A DNA stretch of 64,000 nt from Pithys albifrons albifrons (GCF_047495875.1 NC_092467.1:20479066-20543065), one strand, 5' to 3'. Counted from the first letter of the stretch, positions 38,130 through 52,700 are shown. Numbers and translations: made by a program. Notes: generated by a model from the letters alone, not told the origin.

Positions 38130-38350
38130 TAATTTTTGCTGATGCAGGAGCCAGTCATAAATATACTGCAAGTAGCAAATTGCTGCACAATACTCTCTAG
38201 TCAGACAGCATTTATTGTGCTCTAATTTGTTCTAAGACAATAGGGAAGATGCAAATTCTAGAGAGGCATATTAATCTGTGGGTCAAACAATAACAAAATA
38301 TTGAAAAACTGTCCTAATGATTTTTTACATTCTGGTGGAAAAGCAGGTAA
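38130..38350. promoter_or_regulatory. Candidate conserved non-coding element
   Basis: Repeat-free segment containing GTCATAAATA near 38154 (HOX-like ATAAA core), CATTTATTGTG near 38209 (complement of ACAATAAATG, SOX/HOX-like) and ATATTAATC near 38268. Regulatory role is inferred from motif density only. Confidence 0.25.
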
Positions 38351-38639
38351 TTCCATAGAGGGGTGATGGTGATCTCATAAACCAGGAGACTAATGCTGAG
38401 AGGTTTATTAATGCCACCAAGGCACTGAAATAGAATTTGTTTATATCATGTACAACTGTATAGGTGTTTATTATTTATAAGGGCTCCATTCTAAGCCCTC
38501 TTCTGATGCTTCTGATCTTGCTTTTCCCAACTGGTTTTAAACAGCAATTGTTTTCCAGTTGCGGCTTTAAATGGTGCTGTGCTAGCTCCCACCTTTCTGG
38601 TTTTATTACAAAATTTAGTCTATTATACCAGCAGTATTT

Positions 38640-39970
38640 TTCATTGAAAAGTAAAAGTTAAAAACTGCTGACTTCTTAGGAGGCGTGTGGGAAGAGGTTG
38701 CTCTGTGCGTACCATCTGGCACTCAGCACCTCTAGGATCAGGCCCTAAGCACCAGTAAATCCTGATTATGGAACGTGTGCTCCGTGCAGTCAGAGGCAAC
38801 TCACTACTCCTGCCTAGACTGGGCGATGAGCCTCCTCTCTGGCTTGAAGCAACTGGTACTGACAATGAACACCAAACCAGCTGTCAATGCCACTTTTTGC
38901 AGCCAGAATTCCATGGGGCCACATCATAAAATGCTTGATGGGGTAGGTGGGTTCCCAGAACTTGCATGAAAAGAGCCCAGTACTCCTTAAAGCACAGAGT
39001 TTTCAGAAGTTTTTATTCTAAAAATCCACCACTGAAATTAAAGTGGTACAGAAGGACCAGTGGTGAAATTGTATGGGCAGCTTTCACTCACAGAAAAGTG
39101 ATAGTACACCCATGTGAAACAGTACATTCCAGCTTAATGGATCAGTACTGCTGTTAGTTCCTTGCACAGAGGGCAGCTGTCCAAAGCCTGGATCATGCAG
39201 GAGCACCTCCAGCAAGGTCTCCATTACATCTATCTCATCCTGTCCACAGCAGAACTGTTAGTGGCAGAGTGAGAGCCAACCAACACCAGGGACATGGAGG
39301 AGTGCCTGTCTGCAGGGGTTACCACTGTAAGCCTGACCCCATGCCCTGCACTCTTCTGCCACTGGTTGGTGCTTACAGTATCCATTCTGAGTGACTGTGT
39401 CCTCTATCATCCCTGCTAAATTATCTGTTGTGCAATAACCTGCCATTATGGGAAAGTAGATAACATGACCCTTCAAGCGTAGTACTCCTAAACCTTGCTG
39501 CTGCACTGGTCATGCAACAACTCCCTCACGACCCGTGCCCAAACCACTAGAGGTCTGACATCCAGCCTGGCCTCTGGCAGCTGAACATTAACATGATTTC
39601 ATGGTGTGGGTAGGCTGAGCAGGATGAAGCCTCCCAGCAGGGCCAAGGACCAGCCATGGGAGCAGAAACCTTGGAGCCAGCTAGCCCTGCAGGGAGGTTT
39701 TGTGCTCACAGCCTGGAGACCTGCAGCACACGTGGTGAGCGAACGTGGCTTTCTTCTGTAGTGAGCACTGACTGAATAATGTTTCTGTCTTTTTATATTC
39801 TGCTTATGCAGAAAACAAGGGTATAAATTACTTGTTGTAGTGCTGCTGCTTAATGGGAACACCTCTCCAGAGGTGTGTCCAGGAGCAGGGTAGTTGCAGA
39901 TTGGAGGTAAAAGGGAGAGAATGAGGGGCTTCATATAGAGCTGTCTAGTGATCTCATGCGCCATTTAGTC
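38640..39970. other. GC-richer block of unknown origin
   Basis: Over about 1.3 kb the sequence is clearly richer in G, C and CpG than the rest of the window (for example 38660-38830 and 39150-39760). Frames of up to 121 codons occur on both strands (39599-39964 and 39258-39506, minus; 38775-38969, plus) but show no protein domain, and frames lengthen automatically where AT-rich stop codons are scarce. A degraded LTR element or retroposed sequence would fit; I found no terminal repeats. Confidence 0.4.
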
Positions 39971-42900
39971 CTCTTGAAATGATGACTTTAATATTAGCCT
40001 TTTAAAAATGTACTGTTAAAGACTTACTAAGAAAGTATTGATATTTTTAAAAGTTATTTACAGTAGTAGCATATTTTCTCGCAATTGTTTTAGTACCAGT
40101 ACTAAGTCATAGTTTTCACAAGTACAATTGTATGCAAAATATTTTCTCTACAAGTTGTACCATAAGTACAGAACACTATGATAACGAGATCCTGTTTGGT
40201 TTAATGTACAACAATTGAGGGGGTGTTGATCTGTGGTGAAAAACAACTATAACAAAGCTCTCTCTATATATAGTAGTCTTAAGAAAAAACAGTGTGTCTT
40301 AATAGAAGCAGGAAGGTCTTAAGATCTTTAGTGTAATCTGAAACATCTATACTCAGTATTTCTGCAGTAATTACCAAGGGAAGACTTTGCTGATCATCAG
40401 TTATTCTCTCAGTGTTCACTTGTCAGTAGAATATATCAACTCTTAAAGAAAAAAATTTAGATTTTTTTTTTCCCTAGGAAAGTTGATATCTTTTACATTG
40501 TGTCTCAATCTACATCTTAAATTGCACATCCAGTTGACATCTGGTACATACAAACAAAGCACCAATTCACACCCCCATGGCTTAGCAAATACAGATCTGC
40601 CACGGAAAAAGTAAGGAAGGATTTGCTTTGCTAAGACACCCAGTAGACTACAGTAGAACTTCCCAAAAGAAGAGACTACTCTGGCTAGCTAATATCAAAC
40701 TTTTCTATATTTCTATTGCCCCTATATCTGCTGTGCATACCTACAGGGTTTTCAAACACTGCTGTACAAGGAGTCTTTGAACTGTATTTCATACTGTTTC
40801 CCATCTCTGCAATGCCTCTTCTTCTCCTGCCATCCTTTTCCTACTTTTTCCAGACAGCTCATTTGTTGTGTGTCATGCTGCTGTGAGCTGGCCCTTTGCA
40901 CTCCTTGAGTTAGGGCAGGATTTGTCCCAGATTCTGCTAGCATACCAGCAATGTTAATGTTTAGTCTTAACACTGTTGTCTGCTTATAAAAACTGCTAGC
41001 AAGGGGAAAAAAAGTATGTGAAATTAAAATGAAAGATTAAAATGAAAGATTGCCCATTCTTGTAATTACAAGTAACAGGAAACCTGGTACTACCTTGTTT
41101 GTTAAATTCCTCTGACCTCTTCCAAAAAAAATTGTACAAAAAGTCACAGTTATTAGTACATCTAGAGCCAAGGTCCTGCTCTATGCACATGTGTTAGTCA
41201 TTTACCAGATTTTTTCCCCTATTCTTACTAGAACTGCGGTGAATTGATAGCTGGATATTCAAACACTGGTGGACAATCCCCTTTAGGCTGTCTTGGAAGA
41301 ACTTGCTAATAACTAACTGCTGCTCTTCTCTGGCTCAGGTTCCCAGTTGCTGTAAGCTTATAAGGGGGCCCATTTCAACCTGGTTTGAGGAGGAGCTGTG
41401 AAAGAGTCCCAAAGATGCAGAGTCCTGGGGCAACAGTAGCTTTAGGTTTAACTGTGGAAAGGAAGAAGGAGACTTAAAACTCCCTGTGGTTTTCAGGGTG
41501 GGCTCCCTTGTGAAGGACTCGATTGCCAGGGCTGTTTCAGAACATGGTGGAGGAGGCTAAGCCTGCACACTCCTCTGTCCCCAGGCCTTTGTCAGGGTCT
41601 GTCAGGTGTGAAGATTTAGCTCCTATTACATGGAGTAAAAGGATCAGCTGCAAATAAAATACATGCTGTGGATTAGACAAAAGCCCTGTTCCTTTGCTAC
41701 ACACACATCTATGCCAAAAGTTAAGTACCTCAGAGGACACCCCTCAGTACTACTCTGTGACTACAGGGTTGTTCTAAAGCCCAATTTTGAAGTTTTCTCC
41801 AGTAATTTGCTTTGCATACTCTGAAGCACTGAAGCGGTTATCTAATATGGACTTTCAAATTTGGAAGATTGATCAGATAGAAATGGAAATTACCATCATT
41901 TGACTCCAATTTATAAAAACAAATATTGTCATTACCACAGCTACGCATCCAAAATATCAGGTAGTTGCAATCTGGGCTATATTTTTTTCCTGCAAAATAA
42001 ACTGTCAAACTTCTGTTTGTATATATAGGGCACCTTTTCACAAAAAGTTTTTGTGTTCTGGTTCTGAACTTCTGTTAATAGGGTCTTACATGCTAGGAAC
42101 TCTTATCTGCAAAATCACAAGCTAACTTTTGGAAACCTGAGGGAAAAGCATAGCAAGGGGAAAAGAAAGGAAACTGACTTTGAAAAGAAAATGTAATTTG
42201 TTATGGCTGTAAAACTAACTGAAATGAGGAAATAGAAATGTGAAATGGAAATCAATGAAGTTACATAGTATGTATGTATAGAACATAAATGAGAAAATAA
42301 GCTAGTGTTTTATACATCCTTTAGTAATAATAGGACTGCTTTCTGATACATGTAGATAAGTGCATTGAAATATAGTTTTAAAAAGTACATCAAGACTGAT
42401 TGGTCCTAAATGAAGCAGAGGTTGTAGTCCCTCAAGAGAGTTGTTAGAACGAGTTGTTTACTTATTCAAGTGACCTATACCTGTGGTAGTGAACTTCAAT
42501 ACCATGAAAAGCAACTGACATATGTATAGGCATTGGGAATCAGTGGTCTTTATGTATGGTGGGACTTCTGATTTCTTTTGCTTCCTTTCTAAGTAATAAT
42601 GTTATTGTGTCTGGAAATGTCACCTGCATGGGTTTATTTTCTTTCCCCTAGAGAACTGTGCTGTAATTTCTCAGGTAATCTGCACCCTTTGAAATGACTG
42701 TTCATTGAAAAGAAATTTTTGCATAATATGATTGTCATACACCTGTGTAAAATTTCATTAATGAGGCAAATCTGGTGAGAAGGATCATAGATGGGACAGC
42801 TACTAGAGAGGAGAAAAAATGTAGAGGAAACGCTGGTAAAATGAGGTCTCTGGAGTAAACTTTCCATTATAACCTGCAGCGCTACTGAATCACTGCTAAT

Positions 42901-45489
42901 AGCTAACGGAAAGGTTCTAAATGTGAAAATAGAGCAATAAATAATCCAAAGATGATTGGCTAGCAGTGCTTGCCTCATTGGTTTGAGACACCACTTGAAG
43001 TGGGAAATGGGGAGAAGACTCAGGCTGGTTGCTTGTGCCACCACTTCGATATGTCTCTTGGAAATTGTCATTCGTATCACAATCTTTTCTTTAAGTCAGT
43101 TGCTGCATCCTCTTGGGTGCTTGTTGCTAATGGAGACAGAAATACTATTCTAGTCTGGATTTAATACATTTCACGCATAGATTCATCATGTACTACTTTT
43201 TTCATCTAAATCAGAATTTCAACATTTTTGTGACTTTTGACACATCATCACTCATAATGGGGTCTTACTTACAGGAAATAATGAACATATTCTTGTGCCA
43301 GATTTGAGGATGTCTTGTTCACAAACACTGTTTGTGGTTTTCATACCACAAAATCAAATGACTTCATGCAAAGGGATGATTATGAATAGTCCTGTCATTT
43401 CTCTAGTTTCTAACAGTGCTTCTAATAACCTTTGAACCACTTCATTATTCCTGTTCTATCTGTGCCCACTGAAGTCACATAGCATCTAAATATTTTAGAG
43501 TAAGATATGTTGAGCATGGCAGCATGAAAGAAAAATATATTGGTGACAGATTTTCAGACTTGGATCTTTATGTGGACCTAAATAAATGGCCTGACTGCAA
43601 GAAGTAATAAGCATTACCTTAAGCTTAATTTCTCTTTGTGGTTTCAACAGTAGGTACTCTGAGTTCCTTATTCTGACCTCAAGTCTATGTTTATATATGG
43701 ACATGAATGTGTCTGTGTGGATACACGTGCATACGTACTGGAAGAATATCTCTGCCCCATGAATATGCCCCTTGTGGAATCTATATTAACCTAGTAGTGA
43801 TTTTAAATCATTTCAGGGCAAAACTAACATCCCAAGTCTCATACTTCTCATGATGAGCTCATTTTACATGTCAAAAATTGGGCACTAAAGTGTAGTTTTC
43901 TTGCAATAAACAGGACATGGGCAAAATTCCCTACAGATGGAAAAGGGAACACACATGGAAAGGTCACTATAAAACCTACAACACAGATGACCCCAAGGAA
44001 TTTATCCTCATTGATGAACAGGCACAGATCCTTAGTGGGTGTAAATGGGAACAGCTGAATTTGGGAATAGCTGAACTGTGGATTAATTAGAGTCAAGCAG
44101 ATTTAGAGCAAGAACTCACTGCGGGAACTGCAGCTCATTGACACAGGCTGTGATCTGGTCTGTAGGTTTACAAAGCTTGAAGAGCCTTATAGGACATGTA
44201 GGTCTGCAGCTTCCTCCACACTGGTGAGCACTTATGAGCAGCCCTGTGGTGGCAGCAAGGCGCTGTTTATGTAAGGTCTCATGAGCGTGAATGAGATTTG
44301 CACTTCCAGCCCCAGGAATTTTTGGAAATATGTTTTGTTTTCCAACAGGCTTCTGAACATCTGGAAATGCTGGCATTGTAGTGTCTCAGCATAAATCATA
44401 AATGACTGGAGGTGACTTTTTTACTCCTAAAACTGGTCCTTTTAAGCATTATTGCACCACAACAAAATGAAATGAACTCCTTTTCCTTTGCTGTAGGAGG
44501 AGAAGGAGCACTTGGTCTCTGGGGAAATCCCTTCCATTTCTTTTTCCTAACTTCTGCCCATCAAATAAGGAGATAAAGAGAATTTCTTGGGCCAGTACAA
44601 ATAAAGGCCAATTTCTGAATCTGTTCTGGTCAGGTAAAATTGCTTCTGCTGCTGCTGTTACCACTTCCATTCTTAATAACCATTCTGTGACCTTCACTCC
44701 CTATCAATCTATCCTTGAATAGTTATTCTGTTTGCAGCTTTTCCTCTAACTCCCTTGTCCCTTGAAAGACAGCTGTGAGATTTTTCAAGCACTGACACGG
44801 TTTCCGCTGCTTGGCTGATCTTCCCAGAGGTGTCAGGGTCTGACTAACCCTCCCAAGGAAGCTCACTGGGCTGCTACACTTGGGCCGTTTTCTCACATCT
44901 GAAGAGCTGTGATGTGTCCGGATGTTACTGGCAGTGCCACCAAAGACTGCTACTACGCTGGGGCAAATTCTCTTCTGGTAAATCTCTTTGTATTGTTTAT
45001 CTTAACAGACTGTGATAATCTTGTATTACCCGGAGAAAAGAAAGATGTGACAGAGTACCTGAGGAGAGAGCTACAGGTTGGAAATGACTAGTGTTTCCAA
45101 TCGTATAAGAAGATGACTCAGTCTCTCTATCATCCTTTCAAGAACTTGCTATTCTGTTTTACAAAGAGAATCTAACTGAATAATTAAATCACCTTAACCA
45201 CTCAAAACCACAGAAGGATCTGAACTAGATTTCTCCTGAGACTTGGAGAAATTCCAACCCTGGATCCTGCACCAAGTGCTGCAGACAGCTTTATCTCTCA
45301 CTCACTACTGACAAACATCTGCAGGATCACTTTTCTAAATGTCTTAATCCTTCCGCTTTTGCTGATTTGTAAATGAAGCCAAACCTGCCTTTTGATAACA
45401 GTCACCTAGTAGTTCCCATATTTGCACATCTTAGCAAATGTGGAATGTTGCCTTCCTGTTTCTCACAGGGGACCTCAGCTTACGTCCAC
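39971..45489. other. Unannotated stretch, moderately GC-richer than flanks
   Basis: No supported gene. A short tandem duplication of ATTAAAATGAAAG lies at 41023-41048. The 148-codon minus frame at 42634-43080 overlaps two plus frames and has no domain; that length is about the chance maximum for a window of this size. Patches near 41330-41620 and 44100-44300 are GC-richer. Confidence 0.55.
41023..41048. repeat. 13-bp tandem duplication
   Basis: ATTAAAATGAAAG occurs twice in direct succession without mismatch. A recent small slippage or duplication event. Confidence 0.85.
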
Positions 45490-45640
45490 AAAAAACTTAA
45501 AAGACAACTGAGAAAAATCTCATCGTTATACTAAGATCGCTAATTAGTATTTGGTTTATAGTTACATGCTGACAATGATTAAACTAATTACAAGGCATAC
45601 TGTGCTAAATTGCTAGCTCTTTTTGTACTTCTAGTGTAGC
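45490..45640. promoter_or_regulatory. Candidate conserved non-coding element
   Basis: Contains CTAATTAG at 45540-45547 and, about 40 bp on, another ACTAATTAC word (near 45583), with TGATTAAAC between. Two closely spaced homeodomain-type words in non-repetitive sequence suggest a regulatory site; this is inference. Confidence 0.27.
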
Positions 45641-46143
45641 TGAGAATCAGAGAGGTCTTGGTTCAACCTCTAAGTGTGTTAAAAAGATTCTTGTTAAGGT
45701 TCCTTGCAGACCTGTTGATGTGTATGCACACACACCCAATGCACATGGCTGCATGTATGTGTGAGAGATCTGTATTCAGGGATAAACAAATACAAAATTC
45801 ACTCTTTCAGTCAGAGAGAATGGGCAGTGTTGTGCTCTGTTAAACAGCTGCTGTGCTCCTGTCAAGATTGCAACAGTGCAAAGCAAAGTATTGCTTTTGC
45901 CCAGAGCATGTCCACTACAGTCTCAAACTAAGGGAAGTACAGACTCAAACAAACTCAATCAGAAAAGTAGGAGACATTTCTGCCACCAAGAGATAACATC
46001 AACAATGCTGTCCAGATATGAAGCTAAATATAATAATTTTCTTTACGACAAATTTACATTACTACAAGTTACATTTAACTTGTTTAGCACACATTTTATT
46101 TTTGGGTCACTTCCAATAGCTAGACAGGAGAAAAGATGTTGCT

Positions 46144-46701
46144 CTAGTAATGTTCTTTTAGGTGCAGTTTGATACTAAAGACCAGTAGCCAGAAGCAGTT
46201 TTTGTACACTAGAAACACCAGCAAGGGTCTTTTTTCCATCTCCCACCTCTTCTGAGCCTGGCAGAAGTCCTGGGTAAAAGTATATAGAGTGGAGTTACAC
46301 AGAAAAATGCCAGTCATGCAGTGTAAACAAGGACTAGAGATAAAACTTGAACCAAAATGAAAAAAGCTTGTAAGAATGATTATGAGTATCAGAATTCTTA
46401 GATCATGAATGGATCTAATTGCTCCAGTAAGTAGTGTTTGTTGTTCTGTACATTTTGTATCTTGTAGGAGTCCAAGCCAATCCGAGGCCAGCACCATACA
46501 GAGTATTGAGATACACCAGCTCCCCCCTTGCTGATGCTGCAAGGGTAGTTTGACTGCAGGTTGTATCTTTTGGTTCAGTTTCATCTCGTGCTGGTAGCTG
46601 AACACAATGAAGGAGAGGGGTCCAAGTAAGTAGGTAGGATGAATTTTGTTAGTAGTCATGATCACCTGAATTGGTCCCATTAGTGAATAGGTCATGATCA
46701 C
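46144..46701 (-). other. Longest open frame in the window, unidentified
   Basis: An uninterrupted 185-codon frame on the minus strand starting at an ATG at 46701. The predicted product has several hydrophobic stretches (for example around residues 25-35, 80-90 and 100-115) and seven or eight scattered cysteines, but no motif I recognise. At this base composition the longest chance frame expected is roughly 150-160 codons, so it is only marginally unusual. It could be chance or a remnant of a retroelement gene; there is no intron or promoter evidence and I do not call it a gene. Confidence 0.15.
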
Positions 46702-49700
46702 TGGGCAATGTGCCAGCTACTCCCATCACTGACTGGCAACTGGCAGTTCTGCAGGTGCTCAAAATTGACTCAGAGAGGAGTGCACACTCCAAACTCTAGC
46801 CTGCAAGGTGATATGAACAAAATAGTAATTTCTCTCAGTGACAAAGAAAGGGCAAAAATAATTGTAGTGCATCTTCTTTCTTAACTAATACCATGATCTA
46901 CAACTGAAGAGGTACAGCTTTTCCTAGGGGCTTACCTTCTCCTAAGTACTTTCCCAAAAGGACTATCCTGATGGAAAAAGAGCAGATAGCATCTTATGGC
47001 AGAGACACATGAAAGTAAATTACTGATAGATGCACCAGAAAACTAAGACTTGAAAACTCAGATAGGTAGGACACATCCAACCAAACTGCATCATCCAGAA
47101 GTATTGCATCTGCAAGGAAGGAGAATGCAAATTGTGAGAACCTATGTGTCATTGTTTTTTGCCACTGACTTGATAATTGTGTTTTAGTGATAATTTCTCA
47201 GCAAAATCACCAAAAGCAGATCAGTTTTAGAATGGTAGATTCTGAACATCTGTGTTTTACCAACAAAATCTGACCATTAGGGAACTATAATTCTTTGTTG
47301 TTGCCGAGAAAATAATGACAACTCAAGCCAAGAATAAATTAACCTGAATAAATTGTTCCGTATCCTTCTTTTATGGGATGAGAACAGGTGCTTAATAATT
47401 TACATAAAATATAAAAATTCTAAAGCATTTACAATAACCCAACACTTAGCAAGGAAGATGAATGCAGAGGTAAGTCAGCTGATGACATTTTGTATTCCAA
47501 CCAGGGCTTCCTTGGCACTTCTGTAGTTATAGGTCTGTGAGGGGTTTTTTATTATATATCCTATTTTCATGGATTCATAAAGCAATCCTGAAAAAAAATC
47601 TGATTTGCATTTGGCAGGCAAAGATTTTAAAACAAGGCTGGATTTTTTTTTATTAGGTTATGGGGAAAACGTCAGTTTAATTGTCTCTAAGTTACCAAAG
47701 TATAAAAATGGAATGTATTGGTTTCAGACACTATTTTATGCTGCTACAGCTCAAAACTGTGTTGTTTTTTTAAGGGAAAACTTTATGAGCCATTAGTCTG
47801 AATTGTGGACTAGTCCAATTGGGAAACTTGGAAAAAGAAATGTAGATATGTTTGATTTCTTACCTCTTTATAATGATGTCAGATTACTAGGTACACTCCA
47901 CTCCTTCAGACAAATTTTTTTCAGGATGCAGTGCCTTGCTCTACCATCACTTATGTAAGGCAGCTCTCAGTTTCATACATTTTACATGTTTCAAGTGAAT
48001 GGTCTGAATCTGTTATACAATTTACATTAAAGTCATCATCTGCCTTTACTTAAACCTTCTACACTCTTAAAAATGTTGGCGAGTATGCCAAGGGAATGAC
48101 TGCACAATATGCATTCTATTTTAAAGGTTATACTCCCTCTAAAAGGAAAGTTGTTGATAGGTGACCAGAAAATGTGTACTCGTTTATTTCATCTTTCCTA
48201 AGAGCTGTTGAAGTGACAGGCTTTGGAGGAGCAGTTCTTAACCCCATGGAAACTTTTACTGTGCAATAGAATTCTCCTAGATTATGCCAGTTGCTTTCTA
48301 GGTGTATTGGTTTAGGAAGTGACATGGTTCCTGAAGCAGCCAGAACAGCCAGATCCAAGTTACACTGCTGCTCCAAAATCACCTGCAGAGCTGGAGGCTC
48401 CTGTATGTTGTAGTGTGTTAAATAAGATAATACTAATTAAGATAGAAATATGATAGGGAGCAATTTCTAGTGGATGAATTGAAATAATGCTATTATAAAG
48501 AAACATTCATATAGATTGAATACCAAGTCTGGTATGTCAGGATACTTTCTTCCCACAGAAGATTCCTCCAGCAGGAGGGATATCTAGCCCCTGTAGTTTA
48601 TCCTACAAAAGTCTGGCAGTCTATTATATGGAACTCTTTTGGATCAAGGGAAGAAAATCACTGAGGTTCCAGGTCAGTCAGCACTCTCACCATATTTAGT
48701 GAGATCACATGGAAGCTTTCACTTGTGCAGGTGCAATGTACATAGAATACACGTTCATGTGCAGTTTTGCACGCATGTCACTATGCACGGATTTCTCACT
48801 ACCTATTTGTGCTGCCAAAACTTCCAAGTTTAGTAAAAAATTGCTTAACACATTTTGCACATTTACAAGTTAATGAAAAACTCCTTTTATACTTTATGTC
48901 AGCAATTTCAATCTTCCCTATTGGTTCCTAGACCTTAATGTGAAATAAAACAAAGTGCAGATTACAAGTACCAAGAGTACCACCATAAAAACTCTCAAGA
49001 AATTATCAAGCTCTGTTCTTTTTCTCCTGTTCTATTGCTCCCTTTATGTCTTTTATATAAATGTTCACACAAAAATGATGTGGAGATTAAAACAACCAGC
49101 TGCTTATGAACAAACATTTCTATTTGAAGGTCAGAGAACAAAACAGGCAAATGAGCATTAAACTGTTGACTGCTCACTAGCATTTTAAAAAAAAACATTG
49201 TTATAAAAATTTTTTCAGCAGTTCTGCATGAATTTTGCTTAACCCACTCTTGCCAGACTCAACATGCCAATATAGAAAGCTGCCAGATGACTGTCCAGTA
49301 CAAACTACCCTAGGTAGGGTGATTGAAGGGCATTTATGCTGATCTAAACATACCTTTTACAACTTCCAATAATATTCATTAAGGAGAAATGTTTCTGAAA
49401 AAATATGGACATTTTCTGGAGTATAATATAGTGTATGTAGAGCAAGGGGGCTAAGAAATGCAGAGCTTTTCTGCAGGTCCTAATGGCATTCTAATGGAGA
49501 TTTCCTTGAATCCCTGACAGCATATAGCTGACTTAGCAAATCCCTAATTGCAGGCCCTGAAGGCAAACTGTACTTTTCAGCTCTCTGTACTGGATATATA
49601 TGTGCATATATAATTCAGTGATTCCCTCAGGATTTTAAAAAAGAGTAAGAGTAAATGTCACCTGAATACCAAAGGCAATAAAGGAATAGCTAGTTGGGTC

Positions 49701-52700
49701 CAGTGGCATTCAGTTCTTCCCATGAACCCCACCCTCCACTTTATACTTTTAAGCCCAGCTGAACATTAATTCCTACTGCATTCTGCAATGTATTGTGAAA
49801 ATGTTGTATTGTTGCTTAGGACTCTGAAGGCTGCTGGAAAATTATTTTAATGTTCATGTCTAAAACTCCAGAGGCAAGGAACACCGTCATTGTCCTTCCA
49901 TTATCCATGTTTCTGTAGTTTACCACTTAGTATTCATTTTCTAGGTTTTCCTCTTCTAAAAGTTCTCTTGTAATTCTCTCAGTTTTCATCTTTTCATGTT
50001 TTCTTCTTTGCCTATCACACCCATCTAGTGCCACACACAATCCCTGACAGCCTGGCTTTGGTGTCAGCAAATATTCAGTGTCAACAGTAAAATCTTCATG
50101 GACCTCAGAAAAATATTTCCGCTGCAAGTTTAGGAAAATAGGGACAATGTTTTTTCAATTTTCTTTAGTGCCTGAAGGAATTTCAGTGGGAATTAAAGTG
50201 TATATGTAGATATGTTATGTCCCAAAGTATATCTAGATATTAAAATTTTTAAAGTAAATATTTACCAAATATTGCAAATGAGAATCATCGAAGAATCCAG
50301 GGAGTGTTGTTTCTGTGGTGGTGAAGCCATTAACTTAGTGTAGCCTGTCCCAAGCATTTTTTTTAAAAGCCTCTTACATGCCATTTTGTATCACAGATAC
50401 AACCCTTGCAACCCACTAAAAAAAAAAAAAATTTGCAGAGGCTTATTTTCATTTCCCCTTGTTTGGAAGGACAGGTGCCCACCAGTGCAGGCTCAGAGGG
50501 AAATGTAAAAAATGACATGCTAATCCTTACCTCTTTGGGCATAAACTTGTAGTGGTTTTAAAGGCTGTTATTGTGGACATTCCAGAGCTGAAAGTGAGTG
50601 CTGGAAATTAACTTTCTTTTCAGTGGTATAAGGTGTCACTTGAAAATCTGTGGCTTATGATACTAAGGGCTTTGAGGCCACGTAGAAAAATCTCAGTCTG
50701 ACTAGGATATTCATGGTTAAAAACCACAGGTATATCCAGGGTGAAGGATAAAATAATATTACACTTGGATAGCAAAGACATAGCTTCCTGAAAATGAGAC
50801 TTTTAGAAAAGTAGCAGCTGTCCAAAAGTATGCCAGAGATTGAGAAATTAGAACAAGTCTTATGAAGATGAGCAGAGAGTCATCTGGTAACTGTGGGACA
50901 CATTCCTAATACTAATGGCTTAAATGTGGAAAAGAAAGGGAGGGGCAGTTCAATAGCTGGAACTCAGTCCTGCCTTGGAAAAACACCTACAATGGCATCT
51001 AGGAGCAAGCACTTCACTTTTAAGCTTCTCTGAGTCCTCATTCTTTTTGTCTCCCCTGTAATTTTCCAGAGACTGCTTTTTTCTTCATGTATAAAAATAT
51101 AGTGGCACTATAGAAAGGGTTCAGGGACCTGCATTTGTAAGAATGTTACATGTTCTACAATTGGACATTTCACTAAGCCTGTAAATAAATGACTTTTCTG
51201 GGCAGTAGGATATCATACTTGTCTATTCAGGAGAAAAATTTTTAAAAAAGCAAATTTGGAGCCTATTTAACATATCAGATAGTATGAGGAATATAAAAGG
51301 AGAGTACTTTAAAATTACTTTTGTATTATGTGCATAGATATACACTTAACATATTTGTTAAGACTGAAAATACTCTTTGACATAGATCAAATGATAATAT
51401 TGGCAGGTAGTTTTCAGTGTACAAACATTCACATGATTATCCTTATTACGCATCAGATGGGTTAAGAAATGTAATGGATTTATTTGGGCTCACAAGTTAC
51501 CTGTATCTTAGTTGTCAGGGGATTTTCAATATTTTCTTTACAAGGGTACCTGCCTTAAATACTCTGTGGTAGCCCTTGGACAGTTTTGTGTACTCAGATA
51601 TTCTGTACATGTCATTGGATAACAAAAAACTACACAAAGACACGTAACAAAAAAACAGACAAAGGCACATACAAAAAATGAGAAAGAAATGTCCTTCCGC
51701 TCTGAACTCCTACAAAGTCACTTCAGCAAGTCTTCTCTATGGTTAATTTTGATTGGTGTGTGTGTGTAGGTTCATACCATTTTCCTAGGTTTAGATGATT
51801 TTAAAACCTTTTCATGACAGAGGAAAAAGTAAGAAATAAAAAGTAAATGTGTCCTCAAAGGGACTATATTCGGGTAAACAACTAAAGTTATGACATCTTG
51901 ACATCTTTGTTAGGTCTCACAGCTATCTAGGCTTTATGATACTATATTGAGCAGTCAATCCTATTTTACTGTTTCTCCTTATGAAACATGGTAGTAAAAT
52001 AAGAGTATAGGATCTGATCCAAGGTCTATGTCATCCAGAATACAGCAGTGACTAAGAGCAGAAGGAGAAGAAAGTATGGGTTAGAAAATCTGTCATGGGC
52101 TAATTTGCCCCAATATAGATGTTTTCTTGATTTTTAATAATTGTTTTCTATTTTACAGAATTCATTCACTAATTACAGTCTTCCCATTGGTGTTACTATC
52201 CAGTTAGTCTGTTTGCTGTTTCACTGCACAGGTACACTAGATTGCATCCAAGATATTTACCTCAGCTCTGTGTCCATGTTCCTGGTTTACAGCTGGATTT
52301 CTTTGATTTCATTTTTTGTCTTTTTTTGCCATACATTGTTCATGTCTGTGTGAAGTCATGTAGAAACTGCACAAACAGAAACCTTCATCCCTTTCAAAAT
52401 AATTAAATTTCATATGCCTTCATAGTATTTCACTATAAGAAATCTTTGTGGAGAAAACTGGGTTCAACATAACTTAAAAAGATTTATATAAGTCAAACTC
52501 AGTGTTTTTCATCAGAAATGGTGATGTGTCTTTCCACATGCTTATCTTCATTACTACAGAAACCCTCCTTTCTAGTAGCATTTACCGCATGTGAGAAGAG
52601 TACATGTTCGTTTTAATACAACCACATTCTCTAGAAAGTCCATACTGCTGCAGCAAGACAGTCAGGTCAAAACCTACGAGATTTGGAAGCTGGAAGCTTA

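Noticed and set aside
38640..39970. Solo LTR or CpG-island promoter
   Set aside because: No terminal repeat, target-site duplication or dense CpG run could be defined, so it is left as a compositional block.
42634..43080. 148-codon minus-strand open frame
   Set aside because: Length is near the chance maximum for this window size and composition, it overlaps two plus-strand frames, and has no domain.
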